Assembly (NCBI GenBank): GCA_041301185.1
Contig: JBFYSV010000347.1
Coordinates: 1 to 64,000 of the forward strand
Direction: 5' to 3'
From: JAQBDA01 sp041301185
GTDB lineage: Bacteria; Chloroflexota; Anaerolineae; Anaerolineales; UBA4823
DNA: 64,000 nt
Of this stretch, positions 8,583 through 17,033 are shown one piece after another (within the stretch, counting starts at the first letter, position 1; each line of letters begins with the position of its first letter). Below the pieces are notes generated by a model, which did no database searches, was not told the DNA's origin, and saw nothing but the letters and a program-made list of their open reading frames with translations. The translations under genes were made by a program, and so were the position numbers.

Positions 8583-9926
8583 ATGAGTGTGATCTATGTA
8601 ATCGGTCATGTCAATCCAGATACCGATTCTATTGCATCTGCGATGGGTTACGCCTGGTTGCTCCACGAGCGGGATCATGCGGATGTGGTGGCAGCCCGAG
8701 CCGGTCCTACCAACCCACAGACCACCTGGGTTTTGAAGCAGCTTGGATTGGAAGCACCTCTATTACTGAGCGATGCCTCGCCAATATTTGAATCAGTCAC
8801 CCGTCGCTTAGATACAGTGCAACCGAGCGATCCGCTACGCGATGCCTGGGCGATCACCAGCCGCACGGAAGGTATTGCGCCTGTTGTGGAGGAGGATGGA
8901 ATTCCGTTCGGCCTGATTACAGGAGCCAGTTTGTTCAACCTGTTTGGAAAGCTGGTTGGACCACATCCCCGCCGGCAAGAGATGCGGATCAGCGAGATCC
9001 TGGATCTGCCATGTAAAGACGCGACCGATACGAGTACGCCCCGCTTCCAGGTCAAGACCCGGATTCGAGATGTGATCAATCGCATCTTGCGGGATTTGCA
9101 CAGCGATTTTCTGATTGTTGATGAAAACGGTTATTATGTCGGTGTGAGCCACCAGAGAGACGTGCTTAACCCGCCCAGATTGAAATTGATCCTGGTTGAT
9201 CACAACGAGCCGAGTCAGGCGGTTGGTGCCCTGGATGAAGCCGAGCTGCTTGAAATTTTAGATCATCACCGCCTGGGTAACCCGACCACCCATATCCCAA
9301 TCCGGTTTTCGGTAGACGTGGTCGGTAGCACCAGCACCCTGGTCTCTGCGCGAATCGAAGAGGCCGGTCTGAGCGCGCCGCCCGCCCTGGCAGGGATGCT
9401 TTTAGCGGGTTTGCTCGCAGACACTTTAATCCTGTCTTCCCCGACAACAACAGAACGAGATCGAGTGGCTGCTGAGCGGCTGGGCCGCTGGGCTTTTGTC
9501 CGAAACGGTCCGCTGGCAGGAGAAACGGTGCAATCCTTTGGAAAGAAGGTGCTTGACTCCGGCGCAGGGCTGGCGACCCGTGATCCGCAGATGATTGTCA
9601 CTTCTGACCTTAAGCTATATGAAGCAGGGGGGATGGAATTCGCCATTGCACAGGTTGAGGTAACCAGCCTGTTACAGTTGGATGAGCACCTGGAACAGCT
9701 CAAGCAAGCCCTGGAGCAGCTCCAGCAATCGAGAGGCTTGAGCTTCTCTATGTTGATGGTAACCGACGTTGTCAGCGGCTCCAGCCGGTTATTGATCTCC
9801 AATGAGCCGCCGGTGCTGGGAGGATTGCCTTACCCGCGCCAACCGGATGGAACCCGCCTGGCAGAAGGGGTGGTCTCACGCAAGAAACAACTTTTGCCCA
9901 TCGTGTTGGGACTATTAGAGAGCTGA
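8583..9926 (+). CDS. ppaC: Family II (Mn-dependent) inorganic pyrophosphatase with CBS domains
   Basis: A DHH-family pyrophosphatase of 447 residues, hydrolysing PPi to phosphate. The N-terminal motif 'GHVNPDTDSIASA' (about 8-20), 'VDHNEPSQAV' (about 205) and 'LDHHR' (about 226-230) provide the metal ligands. A segment of roughly 100 residues between about 70 and 190 reads as a pair of CBS domains ('SDPLRDAWAI...GIAPVVEEDGIPFGLITG', 'FLIVDENGYYVGVSHQRDVL'), which in characterised relatives bind adenine nucleotides and regulate activity. The DHHA2 domain fills the C-terminus. It sits between two Mo-hydroxylase genes; only 4 bases separate it from xdhC, which suggests cotranscription. Confidence 0.9.
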   Translation: MSVIYVIGHVNPDTDSIASAMGYAWLLHERDHADVVAARAGPTNPQTTWVLKQLGLEAPLLLSDASPIFESVTRRLDTVQPSDPLRDAWAITSRTEGIAPVVEEDGIPFGLITGASLFNLFGKLVGPHPRRQEMRISEILDLPCKDATDTSTPRFQVKTRIRDVINRILRDLHSDFLIVDENGYYVGVSHQRDVLNPPRLKLILVDHNEPSQAVGALDEAELLEILDHHRLGNPTTHIPIRFSVDVVGSTSTLVSARIEEAGLSAPPALAGMLLAGLLADTLILSSPTTTERDRVAAERLGRWAFVRNGPLAGETVQSFGKKVLDSGAGLATRDPQMIVTSDLKLYEAGGMEFAIAQVEVTSLLQLDEHLEQLKQALEQLQQSRGLSFSMLMVTDVVSGSSRLLISNEPPVLGGLPYPRQPDGTRLAEGVVSRKKQLLPIVLGLLES

Positions 9927-9930
9927 GGTC

Positions 9931-10722
9931 ATGATATACCAGGCGATTGTGGATCTGCAAAATGAAAATGAAGCTGGGGCGTTGTGTACTGTCATTCGCG
10001 CCAGGGGATCCACGCCGCGCGGTGCCGCCTCGAAGATGCTGGTGTATGCGGATGGAAGTGCCCTGGGGACGATTGGTGGCGGGGAGATGGAAAGCCGGGT
10101 GGTAAGCGAGGCTTTGCAGGCAATTCAAGACGGGACGCCGCGCATCCTTGAATACAGTATGGTTGAACCAGGTCGAGGTGATCCGGGTGTGTGTGGCGGA
10201 CAACTGGAGGTGTATGTGGAGCCAATCTTGCCTAAACCGGTGGTAGTGATTGTGGGATGCGGGCACGTGGGGAAAGCTGTTGCTCATCTGGCAAAATGGC
10301 TCGGTTTCCGCGTGCTTGCCAGTGACGACCGACCTGAATTTTGCACTCCTGAGGCGATCCCGGATGCAGACCAATACATCCCGGTATTGATGCAAGAGTT
10401 ACCAGAAATGATAAAGGTCAGACCCTGGATGTATTTTGTCTTAACTACCCGAGGTGTGGATATCGATGTGCCCGGGCTGACTGTCTTGCTGGAGAAAGAG
10501 GTGGCTTACATAGGGGTAATCGGCTCGCGGCGCAGGTGGGAGACTACGCGTAAAAAATTGACCGATGCTGGTTTTGCCGACGAAATACTGGACAGGGTAC
10601 GCTCGCCGATCGGTTTAGACCTGGGTGGAGAAACCCCGGAAGAAATTGCTCTGAGCATTATGGCTGAGATCCTCCTTTTGCGCCAGAGAAGGACAGCAAA
10701 TATATCCAACTCGGCAGGTTGA
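9931..10722 (+). CDS. xdhC: XdhC/CoxI-family molybdenum hydroxylase maturation factor
   Basis: A 263-residue member of the XdhC/CoxI family, which binds molybdenum cofactor and promotes its sulfuration and insertion into xanthine dehydrogenase-type enzymes. The N-terminal domain shows 'VIRARGSTPRGAASKMLVYADGS' spread across 'TIGGGEMESRV' and the Cys motif 'DPGVCGGQLEVYVEP'. The C-terminal Rossmann-like domain begins 'VVVIVGCGHVGKAVAHLAK' and continues 'YIGVIGSRRRWETTRKKL' and 'GLDLGGETPEEIALSIMAEI'. It lies between the Mo enzyme genes it probably serves. The next gene starts 24 bases downstream. Confidence 0.9.
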   Translation: MIYQAIVDLQNENEAGALCTVIRARGSTPRGAASKMLVYADGSALGTIGGGEMESRVVSEALQAIQDGTPRILEYSMVEPGRGDPGVCGGQLEVYVEPILPKPVVVIVGCGHVGKAVAHLAKWLGFRVLASDDRPEFCTPEAIPDADQYIPVLMQELPEMIKVRPWMYFVLTTRGVDIDVPGLTVLLEKEVAYIGVIGSRRRWETTRKKLTDAGFADEILDRVRSPIGLDLGGETPEEIALSIMAEILLLRQRRTANISNSAG

Positions 10723-10746
10723 AATCAACAATTAACGGAGTACGAG

Positions 10747-12204
10747 ATGTGGACTGAATATATCAACGCTAGCAGTACCTATGAAGTATTACAAATCTTG
10801 GATGAGCGCCGGGAACGCGCCCGTATTGTAGCTGGTGGGACTGATCTGATCCTGGAGATGGAGCGCGGGGTGCGCAAGGGGATTGACACCCTGGTAGATG
10901 TGACCCGCATCCCTGGTCTGGATCAAATTATTCTGGATGAAGACGAGCATATTCACCTGGGTCCGATGGTGACGCACAATCATTGCGTAGCATCCAGGCT
11001 GGTCGTCGAGCGGGCTTTCCCTCTGGCGCGGGCAGCCTGGGAGGTAGGCGCCCCGCAAATTCGCAACCGGGGTACGGTAGCCGGTAACCTGATTACTGCT
11101 TCACCCGCTAATGACACGATCACCCCCCTGGTGGCGATGGGTGCCTGGGTGACGTTGGCCTCCCGGGCTGGTAAGCGGAATGTGCCTCTGGACCAGTTCT
11201 ATACTGGGGTGCGTGGCACGGTTATGCGTCCAGACGAGATGCTGGTGGATATTGTCTTTCCAGCGATGGCTCAAGACGCCCGCGGCACCTTCATCAAGCT
11301 TGGCTTGCGCCGGGCGCAGGCGATTTCGCTCGTAAATGCGGCGATTGTTCTCTCCATTCAAGATGGGCGAGTGGGCAAGGCTTCTATCACCTTGGGATCA
11401 GTCGCTCCAACGATTATTCATGCCAGCCAGGCAGAGGATTATCTGGTTGGCAGGACATTGGATGATGCCACGACCCAGACTGCGGCGACGTTGGCGGAGC
11501 AAGTTGCCCGGCCTATCACTGACGTGCGCAGTCCGGCAGACTATCGGAGCGAAATGGTGCGGGTATGTACGCTGCGCGGCTTGCAAAGCATTTGCAATGG
11601 CGATGAGCGGGGGGATTTTCCAGCTCATCCAGTTTTGCTGAGGGGGCGAGATGCGCGGGAGAAAGCCTTGTCTTTGGATAAGAGCAGCATTCACCAACCG
11701 GGGACGCCAATTGTCACCCGGATTAATGGCAAAAAGTACTCGTTTTCCAGCGGTCAAGAGAAAACCCTGCTGCGCTTGCTGCGCGAGGAAGCAGGACTTA
11801 CTGGTACAAAAGAGGGATGCGCAGAAGGCGAATGTGGCGCTTGTACCGTCTTTCTGGATGGTGTAGCAGTGATGAGCTGCCTGGTTCCTGCTCCGAGGGC
11901 GCACGGAGCGGAAATTGTCACGGTTGAGGGGCTGGCGCATGAAGGCGTTCTTCACCCTGTGCAGCAAGCCTTTATCGATGAAGGGGCGGTGCAATGCGGT
12001 TACTGCACCCCCGGCTTTTTGATGTCGGCAGCCATGTTGCTGGAGGAGAAGGTCGATCCGAATCTGGAGGAAATTCGCCAGGCTATCACGGGTAATTTGT
12101 GCCGGTGCACTGGATATTACAGCATCGTATCTGCCATAGAAAAAGCGGCGCTGGAGTTGAGGAAAAGCCAGGCCGGTAGGGAGGTGAGCCATGTCGAAAT
12201 ATGA
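10747..12204 (+). CDS. Molybdenum hydroxylase FAD subunit fused to 2Fe-2S subunit (CoxM-CoxS fusion)
   Basis: Two normally separate subunits in one 485-residue chain. Residues 1-290 form the FAD module ('IVAGGTDLILEME', 'IRNRGTVAGNLITASPAND', then the CoxM C-terminal domain with 'FIKLGLRRAQAISLVNAA'). From about 320 the chain is the 2Fe-2S module: 'KEGCAEGECGACTVFLDG' for the plant-type cluster, and 'QCGYCTPGF' with 'NLCRCTGYY' for the second. It lacks a Mo domain. The stand-alone Mo subunit at 17890 has no Fe-S domain and is the natural partner, about 5.7 kb away. Together they would form a three-module dehydrogenase distinct from the enzyme at 5496. Confidence 0.9.
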   Translation: MWTEYINASSTYEVLQILDERRERARIVAGGTDLILEMERGVRKGIDTLVDVTRIPGLDQIILDEDEHIHLGPMVTHNHCVASRLVVERAFPLARAAWEVGAPQIRNRGTVAGNLITASPANDTITPLVAMGAWVTLASRAGKRNVPLDQFYTGVRGTVMRPDEMLVDIVFPAMAQDARGTFIKLGLRRAQAISLVNAAIVLSIQDGRVGKASITLGSVAPTIIHASQAEDYLVGRTLDDATTQTAATLAEQVARPITDVRSPADYRSEMVRVCTLRGLQSICNGDERGDFPAHPVLLRGRDAREKALSLDKSSIHQPGTPIVTRINGKKYSFSSGQEKTLLRLLREEAGLTGTKEGCAEGECGACTVFLDGVAVMSCLVPAPRAHGAEIVTVEGLAHEGVLHPVQQAFIDEGAVQCGYCTPGFLMSAAMLLEEKVDPNLEEIRQAITGNLCRCTGYYSIVSAIEKAALELRKSQAGREVSHVEI

Positions 12205-12577
12205 TAAGTTCAATAAAGGAAGCCGAATGCAGGAACGCCCGTGGAAAATCCACCCGATCTGGAGAGGGATCGGCTGCTTGTTGATGATCCTGATCCCGAT
12301 TATGGCGTATGCTGGGGCGGTAGTACTTGTGCAGGCTAATCTGGAGCAAGGGTGGCTGCCAATGCCGCGGGAATTGATCCAGACTGTTGCGCTACCATTC
12401 GTGGGGGAAGTCAAACAATTTTATGCAGTGGTCATTATGACGGCATTGTTAATGATCATCGGGTTTGGTGTGGTAACAATTCTCTACTCGCTGATCTACA
12501 GCGCAGTCGGACCGCCACGCCTGGGACCGCTGGACGCGCCTCCCGTACGGCGTTCGCCATCAAAGAAAAAATATTAA
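12191..12577 (+). CDS. Two-helix membrane protein, unknown function
   Basis: A 128-residue protein whose ATG lies inside the end of the preceding gene (14-base overlap) after GAGGTGAG, indicating translational coupling. Two hydrophobic helices are clear, about residues 27-49 and 75-98, with a short polar loop between them. The C-terminal tail is Pro/Arg/Lys-rich and ends 'SPSKKKY'. I do not recognise the family. Its coupling to the FAD/2Fe-2S subunit might hint at membrane attachment of that enzyme or at a transport role, but nothing in the sequence shows this. Confidence 0.7.
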   Translation: MSKYDKFNKGSRMQERPWKIHPIWRGIGCLLMILIPIMAYAGAVVLVQANLEQGWLPMPRELIQTVALPFVGEVKQFYAVVIMTALLMIIGFGVVTILYSLIYSAVGPPRLGPLDAPPVRRSPSKKKY

Positions 12578-12587
12578 TACCAATGGC

Positions 12588-14033
12588 TTATAACCAGCGC
12601 AGCCCTTTGGGATAGTAGTTTTTGATGGTCTCCGCGCTGCGCTTGCCCCATCCCAGTGGGAAATCCTCCACGCATACCAGTATCCAGCCGTCCATCCCAC
12701 CGGCATTAATAGGCTCTCCTCGCAGGTACTGAACTGCTGCACTCAGATTGATTGAGATTGATTGCTTAACCATTCGCCGATCTAATCCAAGAGCCATCGC
12801 GTGGGAAGGCTCGAAGCGCAGGGTGCCCTTTCCGTAGCTCTGCTTGTAAGTGCCTAACCACCAACCGGGGTGGATTACCTGCAACCCTGTCAGATCGGGG
12901 GAGTCGGAGATGGATTGGTAAAGATAAGTGCCCTGGACACCCAGGAGATCAAACCTCACATCTGGTTGTAAGCTGGCTTTACAAAAATTCCGGAAGACTG
13001 CCAGGTGTTCCGGCGCGATTCTGGTTTCTCTTCGTGCGGGCGGTCTCTTCAACGGGTGATTGCCGTTCCGCTGAAGGCGGGCGATGAAATGACCGTCCCC
13101 GTTTAGCAGGTGAGGCCATAATCGGATCGTCTTATCCATTTGGGAGGCAATCTCCGGAGGTACCCGACCTGCCCAATCGGGTTTGCCAGGCCTGGCTCCA
13201 GGTATAGGCGGGCAATTCACCAGCGTGAAATCCGGATGGCGTTCGAGAAAACCGGCAATCACAGCTTCGTTCTCCTGGGGAGAAAAGGTGCAGGTGGAAT
13301 AGACCAGAGTCCCCCCAGGGCGCAATAGAATGACTGCCTGTTCGAGTAGTCCGGATTGGCGTTCAGCGCACCGTTCGACGTGTTCAATAGACCAATCCTG
13401 GCGGGCGGATGCGCTTTTGCGGAACATGCCTTCGCCGGAGCAAGGGGCATCCAGCAGCACCCGATCGAAGTATAGGTGAAAACTATCTGCCAGGCGGGCA
13501 GGGCTCTCATTAAGAATGATCGTATTGTGTGCCCCCCACCTCTCCAGGTTTTCTGCCAGATCCCAGACCCGGCGCGGGTGGATTTCATTAGCAACAACCA
13601 GCCCGGTATTATCCAGCCGGGAGACGATCTGAGTCGTCTTGCCGCCGGGTGCTGCTGCCAGGTCGAGCACACGCTCGCCGGGCTGGGGATCGAGGATTTC
13701 CACCGGAGCCATAGCGGTCGGTTCCTGGAGATAATGTAAACCAGCAGCATGGTAGGGGTGTTTGCCGGGTGTTCTCTCGCTACCGATATCTGCTTCTTGT
13801 TCCAATGAGTAACCTTCTGGGCACCATGGAACCGGTACAAGTTTTGGCGGAAAGCGTATCTGGAATTCCGCTGGGGGGATTTTGAGAGGATTGATGCGCA
13901 ATCCGCTGACATAGGGCTTGGACAGGCTCTGGTGAAAAGATAGGTATTCCTCACCAAGCAGTTCCCGCATTTTTGTCAAAAAGGTCCTTGGGACGGGAAT
14001 ACTTTCATTAACCGGAGGCTGGTTACCTTTCAT
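12588..14033 (-). CDS. RsmF/NSUN-type rRNA cytosine-C5 methyltransferase
   Basis: A 481-residue AdoMet-dependent RNA m5C methyltransferase. The AdoMet site is 'VLDLAAAPGGKTTQI' (about 122-136). The two cysteines of the catalytic cycle are both present: C198 in 'DAPCSGEGMF' (motif IV) and C248 in 'YSTCTF' (motif VI). The N-terminal domain and the C-terminal extension (about 320-481, ending in a PUA-like RsmF domain) match the RsmF/YebU group, which modifies 16S rRNA. It is convergent with the two-helix membrane gene, with only 10 bases between stops. Confidence 0.88.
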   Translation of the reverse strand: MKGNQPPVNESIPVPRTFLTKMRELLGEEYLSFHQSLSKPYVSGLRINPLKIPPAEFQIRFPPKLVPVPWCPEGYSLEQEADIGSERTPGKHPYHAAGLHYLQEPTAMAPVEILDPQPGERVLDLAAAPGGKTTQIVSRLDNTGLVVANEIHPRRVWDLAENLERWGAHNTIILNESPARLADSFHLYFDRVLLDAPCSGEGMFRKSASARQDWSIEHVERCAERQSGLLEQAVILLRPGGTLVYSTCTFSPQENEAVIAGFLERHPDFTLVNCPPIPGARPGKPDWAGRVPPEIASQMDKTIRLWPHLLNGDGHFIARLQRNGNHPLKRPPARRETRIAPEHLAVFRNFCKASLQPDVRFDLLGVQGTYLYQSISDSPDLTGLQVIHPGWWLGTYKQSYGKGTLRFEPSHAMALGLDRRMVKQSISINLSAAVQYLRGEPINAGGMDGWILVCVEDFPLGWGKRSAETIKNYYPKGLRWL

Positions 14034-14078
14034 AGCCGTATGTTCTCACCTTAAATAGTTTTAGGAGCGGAACTTAAT

Positions 14079-14158
14079 GTGCCTGGCACTTCAGGTTGAA
14101 AACGACTCGCTTCCGATACAATTTGCGTCTGTTCTTCCCGCCATAAAGTGCCAGGCAC
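14079..14158. repeat. Exact 13-bp inverted repeat between two minus-strand genes
   Basis: GTGCCTGGCACTT (14079-14091) and AAGTGCCAGGCAC (14146-14158) are perfect inverted copies with 54 bases between them. Each arm is itself partly palindromic (GTGCC/GGCAC). They lie in a 203-base gap between the aminotransferase and the methyltransferase. This could be a REP-like or decayed mobile element. No reading frame inside looks like a gene. Confidence 0.55.
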
Positions 14159-14236
14159 CTGGTTTGAAGTATTTTGCACCAGATACCATAAAGATAAACG
14201 CCGGCGTGCCAGGATTCCTTGACGCCCCAGCGCTTA

Positions 14237-15583
14237 TTATTTGATAGCCTGGTCGCTGATCTCCAGGGCTTTATCCAGCAAGGCAAAACCCTCTTCGAGC
14301 TGTTCCTGGTTAATGATTAAGGGAGGGATTACCAATAATGTATGCCAGTGACTGTAGAGATATAAGCCATGATCGAGCAGGTATTTGCGAATAGCCACCA
14401 TCTCTGGGCTGGCGCCATCATAGGGTGCCAGGGGTTCTTTCGTCTGGCGATTGCGCACCAGTTCGATTACGCCAAAGAGACCGATCGAGCGCACTTCCCC
14501 GACCGAAGGATGCTGCTCACCCAGGTCAGTCAGCAGGCGATGCAGCACAGGACCCATCTCGGCAGTATGTTCCACAATCCGGTCTTCTTGCATCACCTGG
14601 ATATTGGCAATGGCTGCTGCCAGTGAAATGGGGTGGGCGTTATAGGTAAGCCCGCTCTGATAGACCCGATCATTAAAGAAATCTGCAATTTGGGGGCGCA
14701 TAGCCACTGCACCCAGTGGGGCATAGCCGGATGTCAATCCCTTAGCCATGGTCATCAGATCAGGGATGATATCCCAGTGTTCCACTGCGAACCAACGCCC
14801 GGTTCGTCCGAATCCCGACATGACCTCATCTGCGATCAACAATATTCCATAGCGGTCACACAGCTGGCGCACGCCCATTAGATAGCCTTCAGGCGGGATG
14901 ATGATCCCGTTCGTCCCGGTTACAGTTTCCAGCAAGATAGCCGCGATGGTTTGAGGTCCTTCATAGGTGATGATCTCCTCCAGATGGTTTAAATAATCAA
15001 GGGTAAAATCTGTTGGGGAAATGTCTGAGTTGGTGCGGTGGAAGGTGGAGCGGTAACGGTAGGGATCAAGGAAATGGACCACACCGGGCATCAGGTTCGG
15101 CTCCCAGATCAGGCGGCGTGGGTCGCCTGTGGCTGCCATCGCCCCGGCGCTGGCTCCGTGGTACGAACGGTAGCGGGCGAGGATTTTATGTTTTCCGGTA
15201 TAAGCCCGGGCAATCTTGATTGCGTTCTCGTTTGCGTCAGCCCCACCCAGGGTAAATAGAAACCGATCCAGGTCGCCCGGGGTGATTTGAGAGAGCAGTT
15301 GTCCAAGAATCGCCCGCGGCTTGGTCGCCATTGGCGGACCGGCAAAGGGTAACTGGCGGGCTTGCTCGATAATTGCGTCAATGACTCGCTGGTCTCCATG
15401 ACCGATATTCACGCACATGACCATCGAGTTGAAATCCAGGTAGCGCTTATCGTTCACATCCCAGAAATAGACTCCCAGGGCGCGTTTAACCGGGATAGGA
15501 GAAACCTTCGATTGGGCAGACCAGGTCCAGAAACTATGGCGCATGGAGAGCGGCAGGATGTCGGAATCGGGCAGGTCGATCAT
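14237..15583 (-). CDS. Class III PLP-dependent aminotransferase
   Basis: A 448-residue fold-type I aminotransferase. The PLP-binding lysine lies in 'MTMAKGLTSGYAPLG'. The preceding Asp-containing motif is 'GILLIADEVMSGFGRTG', and 'FTLGGADANENAIKIARAYTG' is the cofactor phosphate region. Class III enzymes of this type transfer the amino group from omega-amino acids, taurine, beta-alanine or amines to pyruvate or 2-oxoglutarate; the substrate cannot be assigned here. I chose ATG at 15583 because GAGG lies 5 bases upstream; a GTG two codons earlier overlaps that site. It is divergent from the membrane gene at 15896 and has no obvious pathway partners nearby. Confidence 0.88.
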   Translation of the reverse strand: MIDLPDSDILPLSMRHSFWTWSAQSKVSPIPVKRALGVYFWDVNDKRYLDFNSMVMCVNIGHGDQRVIDAIIEQARQLPFAGPPMATKPRAILGQLLSQITPGDLDRFLFTLGGADANENAIKIARAYTGKHKILARYRSYHGASAGAMAATGDPRRLIWEPNLMPGVVHFLDPYRYRSTFHRTNSDISPTDFTLDYLNHLEEIITYEGPQTIAAILLETVTGTNGIIIPPEGYLMGVRQLCDRYGILLIADEVMSGFGRTGRWFAVEHWDIIPDLMTMAKGLTSGYAPLGAVAMRPQIADFFNDRVYQSGLTYNAHPISLAAAIANIQVMQEDRIVEHTAEMGPVLHRLLTDLGEQHPSVGEVRSIGLFGVIELVRNRQTKEPLAPYDGASPEMVAIRKYLLDHGLYLYSHWHTLLVIPPLIINQEQLEEGFALLDKALEISDQAIK

Positions 15584-15895
15584 AATCACCTCAAAGATGG
15601 ATACGATGGATGCAATAGAATCGTATTATAAATCACAAAGCCAAATGAGATTTTCTTGACATTCCAGGGTATCTTTGTTAAAGTAGTCTGGTTCACCATT
15701 TGGGATGATTCGGAAAAATGCATGTCTGAAATTATGCTGGTGTAGGTTGAAATTGGATTCAACCTGATCTATCTGGTTGGGTATGGGGTCTGGTTGCTGT
15801 CATGATCTACAGACGGGAACTGGTAGCCCCGCAAGACCAGAAAGCAGCAGGTTGGTGATCTAGGACTTCAAAAAGACACAGTGGAGGTTAAGAAA
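15584..15895 (+). promoter_or_regulatory. Divergent intergenic region with promoter at 15656-15684
   Basis: This 312-base gap separates the minus-strand aminotransferase from the plus-strand membrane cytochrome-like gene. It holds a plus-strand promoter: TTGACA at 15656-15661, 17-base spacer, TAAAGT at 15679-15684. The leader would be about 205 nt. I see no convincing small gene in it. Confidence 0.5.
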
Positions 15896-16345
15896 ATGTA
15901 CCCGGTTGTTTTAGCCATACATAATATCGTGAGGTGGGTGGTATTAATCCTGGGGATAATCGTCGTTGTGCGCGGCCTGCTCGGCTGGTTCGGCAAGCGC
16001 GAGTGGAGCACCCTGGACCGGAAGCTGGGGGTGTACTTCACATCAGCAATCGACGTCCAGCTCCTGGTTGGGCTTCTACTCTATTTCTTCCTGAGCGATA
16101 AAACTAAGGCTGTCTTCCAGGATTTTGGGGCAGTGATGAGCAATGATGGGCTGCGCTTCTTTGCGATCGAACATGCAGTGATCATGCTGCTGGCGGTGGT
16201 GTTTGCCCACCTGGGCGGGGTGTATTCGAAACGGGCCAGTGCTTCGAAAGACAAGTTCCGCATGGCTGCAATCTGGTATGGATTGGCTCTGATCGCCGTA
16301 TTGCTCGGAATGCCATGGATGAATCCACTTCTTCCGGGATTGTAG
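15896..16345 (+). CDS. Four-helix membrane protein, possible heme-b protein ('cytochrome B'-like)
   Basis: A 149-residue integral membrane protein with four predicted helices. It has histidines near helix ends ('IHNIVRW' at about residue 8, 'EHAVIMLLAVVFAHLGG' around residue 90). The length, the helix layout and the phrases 'LHxHNxxRW', 'LVGLLLYFF' and 'LRFFAIEHAVIML' resemble short proteins annotated 'cytochrome B' in Bacteroidota and Chloroflexota, which are not well characterised. Heme binding is inferred. ATG at 15896 follows GGAGGTT with 6 bases spacing, so an upstream GTG is not the start. A bidirectional terminator follows. Confidence 0.75.
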   Translation: MYPVVLAIHNIVRWVVLILGIIVVVRGLLGWFGKREWSTLDRKLGVYFTSAIDVQLLVGLLLYFFLSDKTKAVFQDFGAVMSNDGLRFFAIEHAVIMLLAVVFAHLGGVYSKRASASKDKFRMAAIWYGLALIAVLLGMPWMNPLLPGL

Positions 16346-16357
16346 TGAGAAAATAAT

Positions 16358-16391
16358 AAAAGTGTTCTGCACGATCGTGCAGAACACTTTT
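16358..16391. terminator. Bidirectional terminator between convergent genes
   Basis: A perfect 34-base palindrome: AAAAGTGTTCTGCAC, GATC centre, GTGCAGAACACTTTT. The A-run on one side and the T-run on the other allow it to work on both strands, ending the membrane gene (plus) and the secreted protein gene (minus). Confidence 0.85.
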
Positions 16392-16412
16392 CGTCTCCTG
16401 GCAGCAGAATAT

Positions 16413-16994
16413 CTAGCCTTGCCAGCCGCGTCCCGCCCATAGCGGGCGACCGTACTGATCGCGGACCTGGAATGAGGTACCCTGGGTCAGGTTTTCGATC
16501 GCTCCAACTTCGAAGCGTTCAGCATCTTCGTAAAATCCGGTTAGCCGTACCTGATCACCGGCTTGCAGAGTATAGCCGTTTTCCAGGGCGAATGACCAGG
16601 AACGACCGGTGATTTCGACCGTATTTCCGTCCTGGAGTAGGATGACCGCCAGGGTGGAGTCTACGCTATTCACTGAGCCTTCTATCACCACCCATTCATC
16701 AACCTGTGCTTGCGGGCTGGGATTGTTGGGCTGGGCTTCCCTGACTGCTCCGCGTTCGCCATAACCATATTGGGAGGTCCCGCCGCTTTGTCTGCCCCGA
16801 AACCCCTCCCCATTTTGAGCGGGAGACTCGCCCGGCTCGATCTCAAGAGCATGGCGTTCAACCGGTAATTCGGCTGATATAGATCTGGGTTCATTCCCGC
16901 CTTCTTTGGCTAAAGTGCGGTTCACCGCGCCAAGGATTAACATGGCTGCGAAACCAACCAGTAAGCTAATTCCAACGATTTTCTTCAACATCAT
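16413..16994 (-). CDS. Secreted or membrane-anchored OB-fold-like protein
   Basis: A 193-residue protein with an N-terminal hydrophobic segment (about 5-24) serving as signal peptide or anchor and a disordered Gly/Gln/Pro-rich linker (about 35-95). The C-terminal beta-rich domain has a repeated strand pattern: 'WVVIEGSVNSVD', 'LAVILLQDGNTVEITG', 'LQAGDQVRLTGFYEDAERFEVG'. This resembles small bacterial OB-fold or DUF5666-like periplasmic domains, but I cannot name the family with certainty. It lies 39 bases downstream of the DUF4405-like membrane gene on the same strand, so the two probably work together in the envelope. Confidence 0.7.
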   Translation of the reverse strand: MMLKKIVGISLLVGFAAMLILGAVNRTLAKEGGNEPRSISAELPVERHALEIEPGESPAQNGEGFRGRQSGGTSQYGYGERGAVREAQPNNPSPQAQVDEWVVIEGSVNSVDSTLAVILLQDGNTVEITGRSWSFALENGYTLQAGDQVRLTGFYEDAERFEVGAIENLTQGTSFQVRDQYGRPLWAGRGWQG

Positions 16995-17033
16995 AAACCT
17001 TCCTTTTGTTTATCGTATGATCTATTATTTGAG

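Noticed and set aside
11398..12414. Minus-strand frame of 338 codons opposite the FAD/2Fe-2S fusion and the two-helix protein
   Set aside because: It lies antisense to well-supported Fe-S motifs, with no ribosome binding site or recognisable domain.
14074..14286. Minus-strand 70-codon frame spanning the inverted repeat
   Set aside because: It overlaps the end of the aminotransferase gene in another frame and shows no conserved features.
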